A stretch of 6,436 nucleotides of DNA from Novosphingobium sp. UBA1948 (lineage in GTDB: Bacteria; Pseudomonadota; Alphaproteobacteria; Sphingomonadales; Sphingomonadaceae): the NCBI GenBank assembly GCA_002336765.1, contig DDES01000164.1:1-6436 (forward strand). Reading direction: 5' to 3'. Within the stretch, counting starts at the first letter, position 1; each line of letters starts with the position of its first letter. Both the position numbers and the translations under genes were made by a program. The notes under the pieces are model-generated. The model worked only from the letters and a program-made list of their open reading frames with translations. It did no database searches and was not told the DNA's origin. This document shows, piece after piece, positions 1 through 5,535 of the stretch.

Positions 1-1149
1 GGGCGTGGGCGCGGCGGCCAATGCGGTCGGCTCGACGCGCGAAGGCTTGGGTTCGGCCGCGGAGACAGGCCTGGATACCGGCACAGCCGCCAATTCGACG
101 GGCGCGGCGGGCGAGCTTTCGCGCGAGGGGCTCGGTTCGGGCGGCGCGGGTTCGTCGCGCACCGGCGGCGGCACCTTGGCCTTGGGACGCTTGCCCTCGT
201 TCCGCCCCTCGTTCTTCGCCAGCTTTACCGGCTCGGGCGCGGCCACAGGCTCGGGCTCGGCAATCGCCAGCCGCTTGAGCCCATGCGCCTCGACCCAATC
301 GGTAATGCGCGCATTGTCGATGCCGATTTGCGAGGCCTGCGGGAAAAAGCCCAGATTGGCCGCCGCCGCCTGCTGCGACGGGGTCAATTTGCGCATATAG
401 CGCAGATAGGGCGCCATCGCATTGGCCAGATCGGGCGGCATGGTGGAGTTGGCAATCGACACCGCCTCCTCCTCGCGCCCCAGAATGGCAAAAGCGAAAG
501 CGCGAATGCGCCACGCCGCGCGGTCCTGCTTTTGCAGCAAGGGCGCCAGCGCGGTTTCCACTCCGCGGCGGTCGCCCATGATGGCAAGGCTCAGCGCCAG
601 CCGCCGCACCGCCTCGTCGCCCGCGCCGCCCGCCAAAGCCTGCCGGTAATAGCGCTGCGCGGTGACATTGTCCGACACCAGATCATAGGCCAGACCGCGA
701 TCGGCCACCTGATCGGCACTCATCTGCCCCGCCTTTTCCGCATCCTCGAACAGCGCCAGCGCCGTCACCGGATCCTGCGCCCGCAACCGCGCCGAGGCCA
801 GCGCCGCCATGATGCGCGGATTATACGGCACCAGCCGGTCAGCGCGGCTCAAAAAGCCGGTCGCCGCCTGCACATCGCCCAGCTGCAGCGCGGCATTGCC
901 CGCTTGTTGCAAGGCCTCCAGATCGCGCGGATTGCGCCCCAGCTTCGCCAAGGCCGAGGACAGCACCGCATGGGGATCGTCAGGATTGGGCAGCGGCTGC
1001 ACCACAGGCGTCGCGCTTTGCGGGGGCGTCGCCTCCTGCGCCTGCGCCGCGCCGACCAAAGCCAAGGCAGGGATCATCCCCGCAGCCAGAAAACGCCGCC
1101 ACCCGAAACGCTTCGAGGGGCGGCGTTGCATAATGTGATCCGCCGTCAT
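1..1149 (-). CDS. Exported TPR-repeat protein downstream of ftsZ, 3' end cut by window (possible SPOR-domain protein)
   Basis: The frame is open for 383 codons from the ATG at 1149 to the window edge, with no stop. Residues 1-38 look like a signal peptide: a basic n-region (KRFGWRR), a hydrophobic core (about 20-34) and an AQA cleavage site before Gln38, so the product is probably periplasmic or outer-membrane associated. Residues about 62-235 form helical repeats of TPR type, about five units, with Gly/Ala and Leu/Ala at the usual spacing (for example ALQLGDVQAATGFLSRA at 87-103). A conserved-looking segment with little repeat character follows (about 236-295). From about 296 onward the protein is rich in Pro, Ala and Glu and probably disordered. 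Similar sphingomonad proteins at this locus often end in a peptidoglycan-binding SPOR domain; that part would lie outside the window, so it is inference. An in-frame ATG at 1131 (residue 7) is an alternative start that keeps the signal peptide intact. The gene lies 85 bases after ftsZ on the same strand, so co-transcription is likely. A role in septal or envelope maintenance is suggested by context only. Confidence 0.8.
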   Translation of the reverse strand, partial: MTADHIMQRRPSKRFGWRRFLAAGMIPALALVGAAQAQEATPPQSATPVVQPLPNPDDPHAVLSSALAKLGRNPRDLEALQQAGNAALQLGDVQAATGFLSRADRLVPYNPRIMAALASARLRAQDPVTALALFEDAEKAGQMSADQVADRGLAYDLVSDNVTAQRYYRQALAGGAGDEAVRRLALSLAIMGDRRGVETALAPLLQKQDRAAWRIRAFAFAILGREEEAVSIANSTMPPDLANAMAPYLRYMRKLTPSQQAAAANLGFFPQASQIGIDNARITDWVEAHGLKRLAIAEPEPVAAPEPVKLAKNEGRNEGKRPKAKVPPPVRDEPAPPEPSPSRESSPAAPVELAAVPVSRPVSAAEPKPSRVEPTALAAAPTP

Positions 1150-1165
1150 GGTCCGGGGCTTGCCG

Positions 1166-1170
1166 CCTCC
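1166..1170 (-). promoter_or_regulatory. Shine-Dalgarno-like GGAGG for the TPR gene, partly inside a hairpin
   Basis: On the minus strand GGAGG ends 16 bases before the ATG at 1149, longer than the usual 5-10, so use of this site is uncertain. Three of its five bases (1168-1170) lie in the 3' arm of the adjacent inverted repeat. No better purine-rich site is seen closer to the ATG at 1149 or to the alternative ATG at 1131. Confidence 0.4.
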
Positions 1171-1202
1171 ACCGCGCCGCGTCAAGCGGCGGGCGCGGTG
1201 GA
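1168..1202 (-). promoter_or_regulatory. Strong GC-rich inverted repeat between ftsZ and the TPR gene
   Basis: Plus-strand TCCACCGCGCC (1168-1178) and GGCGCGGTGGA (1192-1202) are exact reverse complements, giving an 11-bp stem with a 13-base loop. An alternative nested fold pairs 1168-1174 with 1196-1202 and 1175-1180 with 1186-1191 around a 5-base loop, leaving a 4-base bulge. In the transcript no U-run follows the stem, so it is not a classical intrinsic terminator. It begins 32 bases after the ftsZ stop codon and overlaps the likely ribosome-binding site of the next gene. Possible roles are attenuation, mRNA 3'-end protection or processing, or damping translation of the TPR gene. Confidence 0.6.
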
Positions 1203-1234
1203 AGGGGCTGTGCGCAAGATCAAGCGATCATGCC

Positions 1235-2776
1235 TTACTGGTTGTTCTGCCGCCCGAGGAAGCGGGGGATGTTGATCGACGAGCCGTCGTCGTCGCCATC
1301 ATCGTCCTCTTCCTTGCGGCGCCCCAGATTCGCCATCCGCTCGAACAGCGTACCGCCCGACTTGGCGGCAGGCTCTTCCTGTGCGGCGGGGGTTTCGGGG
1401 ATGATCGAGCGACGGCGCGCCAGCACCGGTCCGTCATCCTCGGCCAGGCGGCTGGCATCGAGCAGCAATTCATCCGGTGCAGCCGCCGGAGCGGCGGGCA
1501 CCACCGGAGCAGGCTCGACCTGCGCCGCCTGATAGGTCGGATCAACCCGCAAGGGCTGGAGCGGAACCGCTGGTTCCTCGTGGCTGGCGCCCAGCTCGAA
1601 AGGCTCATCCTCTGCCGCAGGGGCGGGCGCAGCAACCGGGGCAGGCTGAAACACGGGCTGCGGCGCGGCCACAGGCGCGGGTTCGGGCGTGAATGCCACG
1701 GGCGCAGGTGCAGGCTCCACCGCAACCGGCGCAGGCGCCGCCACCGGACGCGCCGGACCGCGTGCGGCCTGCAAGCTGAAGGGACGCGCGGCGTCCTCGG
1801 CCTGACCGACCGTCTGCTCGATGCCGGTGGCCACCACCGACACGCGGATCTTGCCCTGCAGATCGGGATTGAAGGCGCTGCCCCAGATAATGTTCGCGTT
1901 GGGATCGACCAGCTCGCGGATATGGTTGGCAGCCTCGTCCACTTCGAGCAGCTTCATATCGTCGCCACCGATGATCGAGATGATGACACCCTTGGCGCCC
2001 TGCATCGACACGCCGTCGAGCAGCGGGTTGGCAATCGCCTTTTCCGCCGCATCCAGAGCGCGGTTGGGCCCCTCGCCCTCACCGGTGCCCATCATCGCCT
2101 TGCCCATCTCGGCCATCACCGAGCGCACGTCGGCAAAGTCGAGGTTGATCAGGCCCGGCATCACCATCAGATCGGTGATCGAGCGGACGCCCTGCTGGAG
2201 CACCTCGTCGGCCAGCTGGAAAGCTTCCTTGAAGGTCGTCTCGGCCTTGGCCACCAGAAACAGGTTCTGGTTGGGGATGACGATCAGCGTGTCGACATGC
2301 TTTTGCAGCTCTTCAATGCCCGCCTCGGCGCTGCGCATACGGCGTGTGCCTTCGAACAGGAAGGGCTTGGTCACCACACCCACCGTCAGCACGCCCTTTT
2401 CGCGTGCCGCCTTGGCGATCACCGGCGCCGCACCCGTGCCCGTGCCGCCACCCATACCGGCCGCGATGAACACCATATGCGAGCCATCGAGCAGACGGTC
2501 GATATCGGCCAGCGTCTCCTCGGCCGCCGCACGACCCACCTCGGGGCGCGAACCGGCGCCTAGACCCTGCGTGATATCGGGACCAAGCTGGATGCGATGC
2601 TCGGCAATCGAATTGTTCAGCGCTTGCGCATCGGTGTTGGCCACCACGAAATCGACGCCCTCGATTTCCGCGCGGATCATATTGGCGATAGCGTTGCCAC
2701 CGGCACCGCCGACCCCGATCACAGTGATGCGCGGGCGCAGCTCCTCGACGGCGGGCGGACCGATATTGATGCTCAT
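1235..2776 (-). CDS. ftsZ: Cell division protein FtsZ (tubulin-like GTPase)
   Basis: FtsZ polymerises with GTP at midcell in the cytoplasm, forming the ring that recruits the divisome. The protein is 513 residues. The GTPase domain holds GVGGAGGNA (21-29), the tubulin signature GGGTGTG (109-115), and the synergy (T7) loop NLDFADVRSVM (211-221) with Asp213 and Asp216, which act on GTP in the adjacent subunit. The globular part ends near residue 330. A linker rich in Pro, Ala and Val follows (about 338-435), then a more mixed segment, an acidic run (489-497) and the C-terminal peptide INIPRFLGRQNNQ (501-513) that binds FtsA and other partners. The length exceeds E. coli FtsZ (383) because of the linker; long linkers are usual in alphaproteobacteria such as Caulobacter. 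The start at 2776 is chosen because AGGAG lies 8 bases upstream and MSINIGPPAVEELRPRITVIG fits the family N-terminus. The frame stays open to an ATG at 2911, but the extra 45 residues look like untranslated leader. No key residue is missing. Confidence 0.98.
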   Translation of the reverse strand: MSINIGPPAVEELRPRITVIGVGGAGGNAIANMIRAEIEGVDFVVANTDAQALNNSIAEHRIQLGPDITQGLGAGSRPEVGRAAAEETLADIDRLLDGSHMVFIAAGMGGGTGTGAAPVIAKAAREKGVLTVGVVTKPFLFEGTRRMRSAEAGIEELQKHVDTLIVIPNQNLFLVAKAETTFKEAFQLADEVLQQGVRSITDLMVMPGLINLDFADVRSVMAEMGKAMMGTGEGEGPNRALDAAEKAIANPLLDGVSMQGAKGVIISIIGGDDMKLLEVDEAANHIRELVDPNANIIWGSAFNPDLQGKIRVSVVATGIEQTVGQAEDAARPFSLQAARGPARPVAAPAPVAVEPAPAPVAFTPEPAPVAAPQPVFQPAPVAAPAPAAEDEPFELGASHEEPAVPLQPLRVDPTYQAAQVEPAPVVPAAPAAAPDELLLDASRLAEDDGPVLARRRSIIPETPAAQEEPAAKSGGTLFERMANLGRRKEEDDDGDDDGSSINIPRFLGRQNNQ

Positions 2777-2784
2777 TGCCTTAA

Positions 2785-2789
2785 CTCCT
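2785..2789 (-). promoter_or_regulatory. Ribosome-binding site of ftsZ
   Basis: AGGAG on the minus strand, 8 bases before the ATG at 2776. It decides the start: this is the strongest Shine-Dalgarno match in the leader and rules against the longer frame opening at 2911. Confidence 0.85.
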
Positions 2790-2817
2790 GAACGGCTCTG
2801 GCCTGTTATGGTTTGGC

Positions 2818-2833
2818 TTGGGCCTATTGGGCC
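2818..2833. repeat. Tandem heptamer TTGGGCC in the ftsZ leader
   Basis: TTGGGCC occurs at 2818-2824 and again at 2827-2833, separated by TA, a 9-base period. On the coding strand it reads GGCCCAA twice. It lies 41-56 bases upstream of the ftsZ start. The two GGCC cores can also pair as a 4-bp hairpin. It could be a protein-binding site, but two short copies may be chance. Confidence 0.4.
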
Positions 2834-2835
2834 GG

Positions 2836-2864
2836 AAAATGCACGCATCGAATCGCGGAAGCAA
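2836..2864 (-). promoter_or_regulatory. Weak candidate promoter for ftsZ
   Basis: On the minus strand TTGCTT (2864-2859) and CATTTT (2841-2836) are separated by 17 bases, the right spacing for a housekeeping promoter, but each hexamer matches the consensus poorly. A GANTC sequence (2850-2854) sits in the spacer. The 150-base gap before ftsZ makes a promoter in this region plausible; this exact assignment is weak. Confidence 0.2.
2850..2854. promoter_or_regulatory. GANTC site (CcrM-type methylation target) upstream of ftsZ
   Basis: GAATC on the plus strand (GATTC on the minus), 74 bases upstream of the ftsZ start. In many alphaproteobacteria CcrM methylates the adenine in GANTC, and in Caulobacter methylation in the ftsZ promoter affects its expression. 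One such site is expected by chance in a few hundred bases, so a regulatory role is inference. Confidence 0.3.
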
Positions 2865-2878
2865 AGCGGTTTAGCCAT

Positions 2879-2887
2879 TTGTCCACA
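2879..2887. promoter_or_regulatory. DnaA-box-like 9-mer upstream of ftsZ
   Basis: Plus-strand TTGTCCACA differs at one position from the DnaA box TTATCCACA. It is centred about 107 bases upstream of the ftsZ start in the ftsA-ftsZ spacer. DnaA activates ftsZ transcription in Caulobacter, which makes the position suggestive. Only one copy was found in this spacer. Confidence 0.3.
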
Positions 2888-2903
2888 GTGTAGATCCGCA
2901 ATG

Positions 2904-2918
2904 CGGGGCAAAGCCCCA
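2904..2918 (-). promoter_or_regulatory. Short hairpin just after ftsA
   Basis: GGGGC (2905-2909), AAA, GCCCC (2913-2917) is a perfect 5-bp inverted repeat with a 3-base loop, extendable by one G-U pair in the minus-strand transcript. It begins 8 bases after the ftsA stop codon. No U-run follows, so it is at most a weak terminator; it may be an mRNA processing or stabilising element. Confidence 0.35.
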
Positions 2919-2926
2919 GTTCAAAA

Positions 2927-4198
2927 TCAAAAATTACTCTTCAACGCATGGATCAGCGCAGCGATCAGGCCCTTGCCCTTGCCACCTCCGCCGCGCGGCC
3001 CCACGCTGCGGATATCGAGCGGATCGGCGGTGGCATATTGCACCAGCCCGGCGAGCGTCGAGAAACCCGGCGTGGCATGCGCCTCGGCCAGCCCTTTGAT
3101 GGCGATGGGTCGCCCGATACGCACCGGCCGTCCCAGCGCGCCTTGCGCGAAATCGGCCAGCCCCGCCAGTTCTGCCCCGCCACCGGTGAACACCACCTGA
3201 CCGGCGCGCGCGCCCACAAAGCCGAGGCTTTTGAGCACACGGTTAATCTCGTCCATCAGGCCTGCCAGTTGGGTGGTGATCACCGTGATCAACTCGGCGC
3301 GCGGCACCCGGTTCTTGTCATCGGCGTGACGCGCCAATTGTCCGGTGAACTCCTCGCCCGGGCCATGCACAGGGATTAGCTCGCGATGGTCGGCGGGCGT
3401 GGCGATGGCCGAGCCATTGACGCATTTCAAACGCTCGGCCTGAAAGCGGCGGATGCCAAAATGGGCGGCAATGGCATCGGTGATGTCGCCCGAACCCTGC
3501 GAAATCGTGGCCAGCCCCAGCAGCATGCCCGCCGCATGCACCGACACAGTCGTCACTTCCGCGCCGAATTCCACCAGCGCCACACCCAGTTCGCGCTCCT
3601 CCCCCGTCAGGCAGGCATAGGCCGCCGCCATCGGGCTGGCCACCACGGCTTCCACATCGAGATGGGCATTCTGCACCGCCTCGGTCAAATTACGCACCGG
3701 CGCGCCGTCGGCCAGCATGACATGGATATCCACGCCCAACCGTTCGGCATGCAGCCCCTTGGGATTGCCCACGCCATGCGCGCCATCCAGCGTGTAATGC
3801 GCGGGCTGGGCATGCAGCACCATGCGGCCTTCCGGCTGGATCACATCGCGCGCGGACACCAGCAGATGGTCGATATCCTCCTGCTCGATACGGCGCCCGC
3901 CAATGTCATTCTCGACATGCACAATGCGGCTGGCCAGCCCCGCCCCGCTGCACCCGATCCAAACGCCCGACACGCTGGTATTGGCCATTTTCTCGGCGCG
4001 CTCGATGGCGTCGCGGATAGCATAGGTGGCAGCCTGACTGTCCACCACATAGCCGCGCTTCACCCCCTGCGCGGCGCGATGGGCGCTGCCCAGCACCATG
4101 ATCTCGCCCGTCTCGCTGCGCCCCGCGATCAGCGCGGACACACGGAAGGAGCCGATGTTGACCGCGCCGAACACGCGCGCGATGCGGGGATTGGCCAT
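2927..4198 (-). CDS. ftsA: Cell division protein FtsA (actin-like FtsZ membrane anchor)
   Basis: FtsA is a cytoplasmic peripheral membrane protein of the actin fold. It binds the FtsZ tail, tethers the ring to the membrane and signals to later divisome proteins. The 423 residues match the family length (E. coli 420). Visible parts are the phosphate-1 region GAVNIGSFRV (11-20); a 1C subdomain at about 85-165; ERELGVALVEFGAEVTTVSV (201-220), aligning with the phosphate-2 region; the adenosine motif VVFTGGGAELAGLADFA (335-351); VRIGRPIAIKGLAE (359-372); and a C-terminal amphipathic helix (about 406-423, ending ALIHALKSNF) after a Gly-rich hinge, the usual membrane-targeting sequence. The acidic residue normal in phosphate 1 is Asn14, and the usual DIGGGT of phosphate 2 reads EFGAEVT, so nucleotide binding may be altered; E. 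coli FtsA has VGLEIGTAKV and DIGGGTMD at these places. The start ATG overlaps the ftsQ stop by one base (TAATG), implying translational coupling; the Shine-Dalgarno match is weak (AAGG). Confidence 0.95.
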   Translation of the reverse strand: MANPRIARVFGAVNIGSFRVSALIAGRSETGEIMVLGSAHRAAQGVKRGYVVDSQAATYAIRDAIERAEKMANTSVSGVWIGCSGAGLASRIVHVENDIGGRRIEQEDIDHLLVSARDVIQPEGRMVLHAQPAHYTLDGAHGVGNPKGLHAERLGVDIHVMLADGAPVRNLTEAVQNAHLDVEAVVASPMAAAYACLTGEERELGVALVEFGAEVTTVSVHAAGMLLGLATISQGSGDITDAIAAHFGIRRFQAERLKCVNGSAIATPADHRELIPVHGPGEEFTGQLARHADDKNRVPRAELITVITTQLAGLMDEINRVLKSLGFVGARAGQVVFTGGGAELAGLADFAQGALGRPVRIGRPIAIKGLAEAHATPGFSTLAGLVQYATADPLDIRSVGPRGGGGKGKGLIAALIHALKSNF

Positions 4199-5535
4199 TA
4201 TACCTTGGCCTTTGGCTTGGTGGTGCCGACCTTGCCGGTGGCAACCTTGGTCTTGGCGGACGAGGCCTGCGATTTCGTCGCTGGCTTGGCGGCAGGCTTG
4301 GTTTTCTCCGCCACCTTGCCTGCGGATTTGCTCTTGGCCTCGGGCTTGGCGGGCGCCTTGGCCGCCGGTTTGCTGGCGGGTTTGGCCTTGTCCGACGCCT
4401 TGGTGGCGCTCGCCGCCTTGGACTTGTCAGCCGGTTTCGCCTTGTCGGCGGGCTTAGCCTTCTCTGCCGGTTTGGCTTTTTCTTCCGGTTTGACCTTCTC
4501 GGCAGACTTGGTCGCGGCGGCCTTGCTCCCCGTCGCGCCCGCCGGCGTTACGGCAGGTTTCTCGCTACGCACACCGGCCGTAACGCCCTTGTCCGCCGCG
4601 CCCTTATCCACGACCGGCCCGCTGGCCAGCGCGGTCGAGCCATCGTCCTTCTTCACCCGCAGATAGATGCGGTCGGCATTGCGCATATCGAAAGCCAGCG
4701 CCTGGCCGCCGATCAACTGATTGGTGCCATCAAGCTGGGCAAATTTCACCAGCGCCGTGGCCCCCGCCTCGCCCCCCTCGGGCAGAGCCAGTGCCTGGCC
4801 GGTCTTGAAGGTGATGTTCCAGCGGCGGTGGCCCACCCATTCCGCCTCGGCCACCTGCGGGCGCAGCGCGGGCGCCGCATCGAGCAGCGTCGATAGATCG
4901 GCCACCTTGCCCTCGGCCCCAGCGCCTGCCAGCACCAGTCGTCCCTTGGCACGCGAGGCGCTGATGCCTTCCAGTTCATGACCGGTCTGGTCGATCAGCA
5001 CGAAACTGTCGCTGCCATCGGCACCTTTCACGCGCATCACGGCATGGGGCTTGCGCTCGGTGATGTCGATCACCAGCGTATCGGGCAATTGCCGCGCCAC
5101 GCGGGCATCCTCGACCCAGCTCAACTGCAGCAGATCGGCGCGAATCGCGCCCAGATCAATGCGCGTCATCGCCTGCCGGTTCTGGGCGCCCAGCACGCGC
5201 TCATACACCTGCAACTCGTTGATATGGCGCACTCCGTGCACCTCGACGCGGCGCACCGCGAAACCGGCGCGACTGGTCAGGCTGGCCACGCGCTCCTCGG
5301 CCATGGCGGGTACACCGGCCAGACTGGCCACCAGCCACAGCAAGGCCCCCGCGCAGGCGAGGATCACCACCAGGAAAATCCGGTGCAATTGGTATTCATC
5401 AAACGGCAACAGCGCCAGCACCGCATCCAGCGCCGATCCGGTCCGCTTGCGCGCGACATCCACCTTGCGCGCCGATTGCGCGCGGGCGGCGGCCTTGCGC
5501 GCGCTGGTTCCCTGACGGCGGAAGGTCTGGCTCAT
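4198..5535 (-). CDS. ftsQ: Cell division protein FtsQ with a long lysine-rich C-terminal tail
   Basis: FtsQ is a single-pass inner-membrane protein that, with FtsB and FtsL, connects FtsA/FtsZ to septal peptidoglycan synthesis. The 445 residues read: basic cytoplasmic N-terminus (1-51); transmembrane helix about 53-72 (IFLVVILACAGALLWLVASL); periplasmic POTRA domain about 93-163 (VRRVEVHGVRHINELQV, then LSWVEDARVARQLPDTLVIDITERKP, typical of the family); and an FtsQ/DivIB beta domain about 164-296 ending in AFDMRNADRIYLRVKK. Beyond this, residues 297-445 form a low-complexity tail of Lys, Ala, Pro and Thr. E. coli FtsQ (276 residues) has no such tail. The start at 5535 is chosen over the upstream in-frame ATG at 5592 because it forms an ATGA overlap with the ddl stop, has GGAGG 10 bases upstream, and avoids 19 residues overlapping ddl. 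Base composition of the tail resembles the rest of the gene, and there is no sign of a frameshift. Confidence 0.94.
   Translation of the reverse strand: MSQTFRRQGTSARKAAARAQSARKVDVARKRTGSALDAVLALLPFDEYQLHRIFLVVILACAGALLWLVASLAGVPAMAEERVASLTSRAGFAVRRVEVHGVRHINELQVYERVLGAQNRQAMTRIDLGAIRADLLQLSWVEDARVARQLPDTLVIDITERKPHAVMRVKGADGSDSFVLIDQTGHELEGISASRAKGRLVLAGAGAEGKVADLSTLLDAAPALRPQVAEAEWVGHRRWNITFKTGQALALPEGGEAGATALVKFAQLDGTNQLIGGQALAFDMRNADRIYLRVKKDDGSTALASGPVVDKGAADKGVTAGVRSEKPAVTPAGATGSKAAATKSAEKVKPEEKAKPAEKAKPADKAKPADKSKAASATKASDKAKPASKPAAKAPAKPEAKSKSAGKVAEKTKPAAKPATKSQASSAKTKVATGKVGTTKPKAKV
4417..4494 (-). repeat. KAKPA(E/D) peptide repeat in the FtsQ tail
   Basis: Residues 348-373 of FtsQ repeat a six-residue unit of the form KAKPAE/D about four times, with related KAKPA and TKPAAKPA units further on. 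The DNA copies are similar but not identical, pointing to an old or selected repeat rather than very recent slippage. Confidence 0.7.

Noticed and set aside
10..60. Twin-arginine (Tat) export signal in the TPR protein, considered because of the WRRFL motif near residue 18 (about 1084-1098)
   Set aside because: The motif lacks the residue between RR and F-L of the S-R-R-x-F-L-K pattern, and no cofactor-binding domain follows; a Sec signal peptide fits better. The coordinates given for this entry only mark the gene's far end; the motif itself is at about 1084-1098.
283..1275. Plus-strand open frame (330 codons) opposite the TPR gene
   Set aside because: Composition dominated by Arg, His and Gln with no domain; the minus-strand frame has a signal peptide and TPR pattern and is clearly the real gene.
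1148..2563. Long plus-strand open frame (471 codons) opposite ftsZ
   Set aside because: It is antisense to a certain ftsZ, is Arg/His/Gly rich without any recognisable domain, and is the expected by-product of high-GC third-position bias on the coding strand.
2777..2911. Possible 45-residue N-terminal extension of FtsZ from an ATG at 2911
   Set aside because: The extension resembles no FtsZ N-terminus, and a good AGGAG lies just before the ATG at 2776, where the family sequence begins.
2777..2926. CtrA binding site (TTAA-N7-TTAA) upstream of ftsZ
   Set aside because: Only one TTAA is present, beside the ribosome-binding site, with no second half at the right spacing; GCTAAACC is too far from consensus.
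1821..3200. Plus-strand open frame (459 codons) across ftsZ and the start-distal part of ftsA
   Set aside because: Antisense to two real genes and their spacer, Ser/Pro/Ala rich, no family features and no convincing ribosome-binding site.
3386..4666. Plus-strand open frame (426 codons) opposite ftsA and the ftsQ tail, with an Ala/Leu-rich hydrophobic end
   Set aside because: The hydrophobic repeats are the reverse-strand reading of the KAKPA tail codons; the rest is a His/Arg-rich antisense shadow of ftsA.
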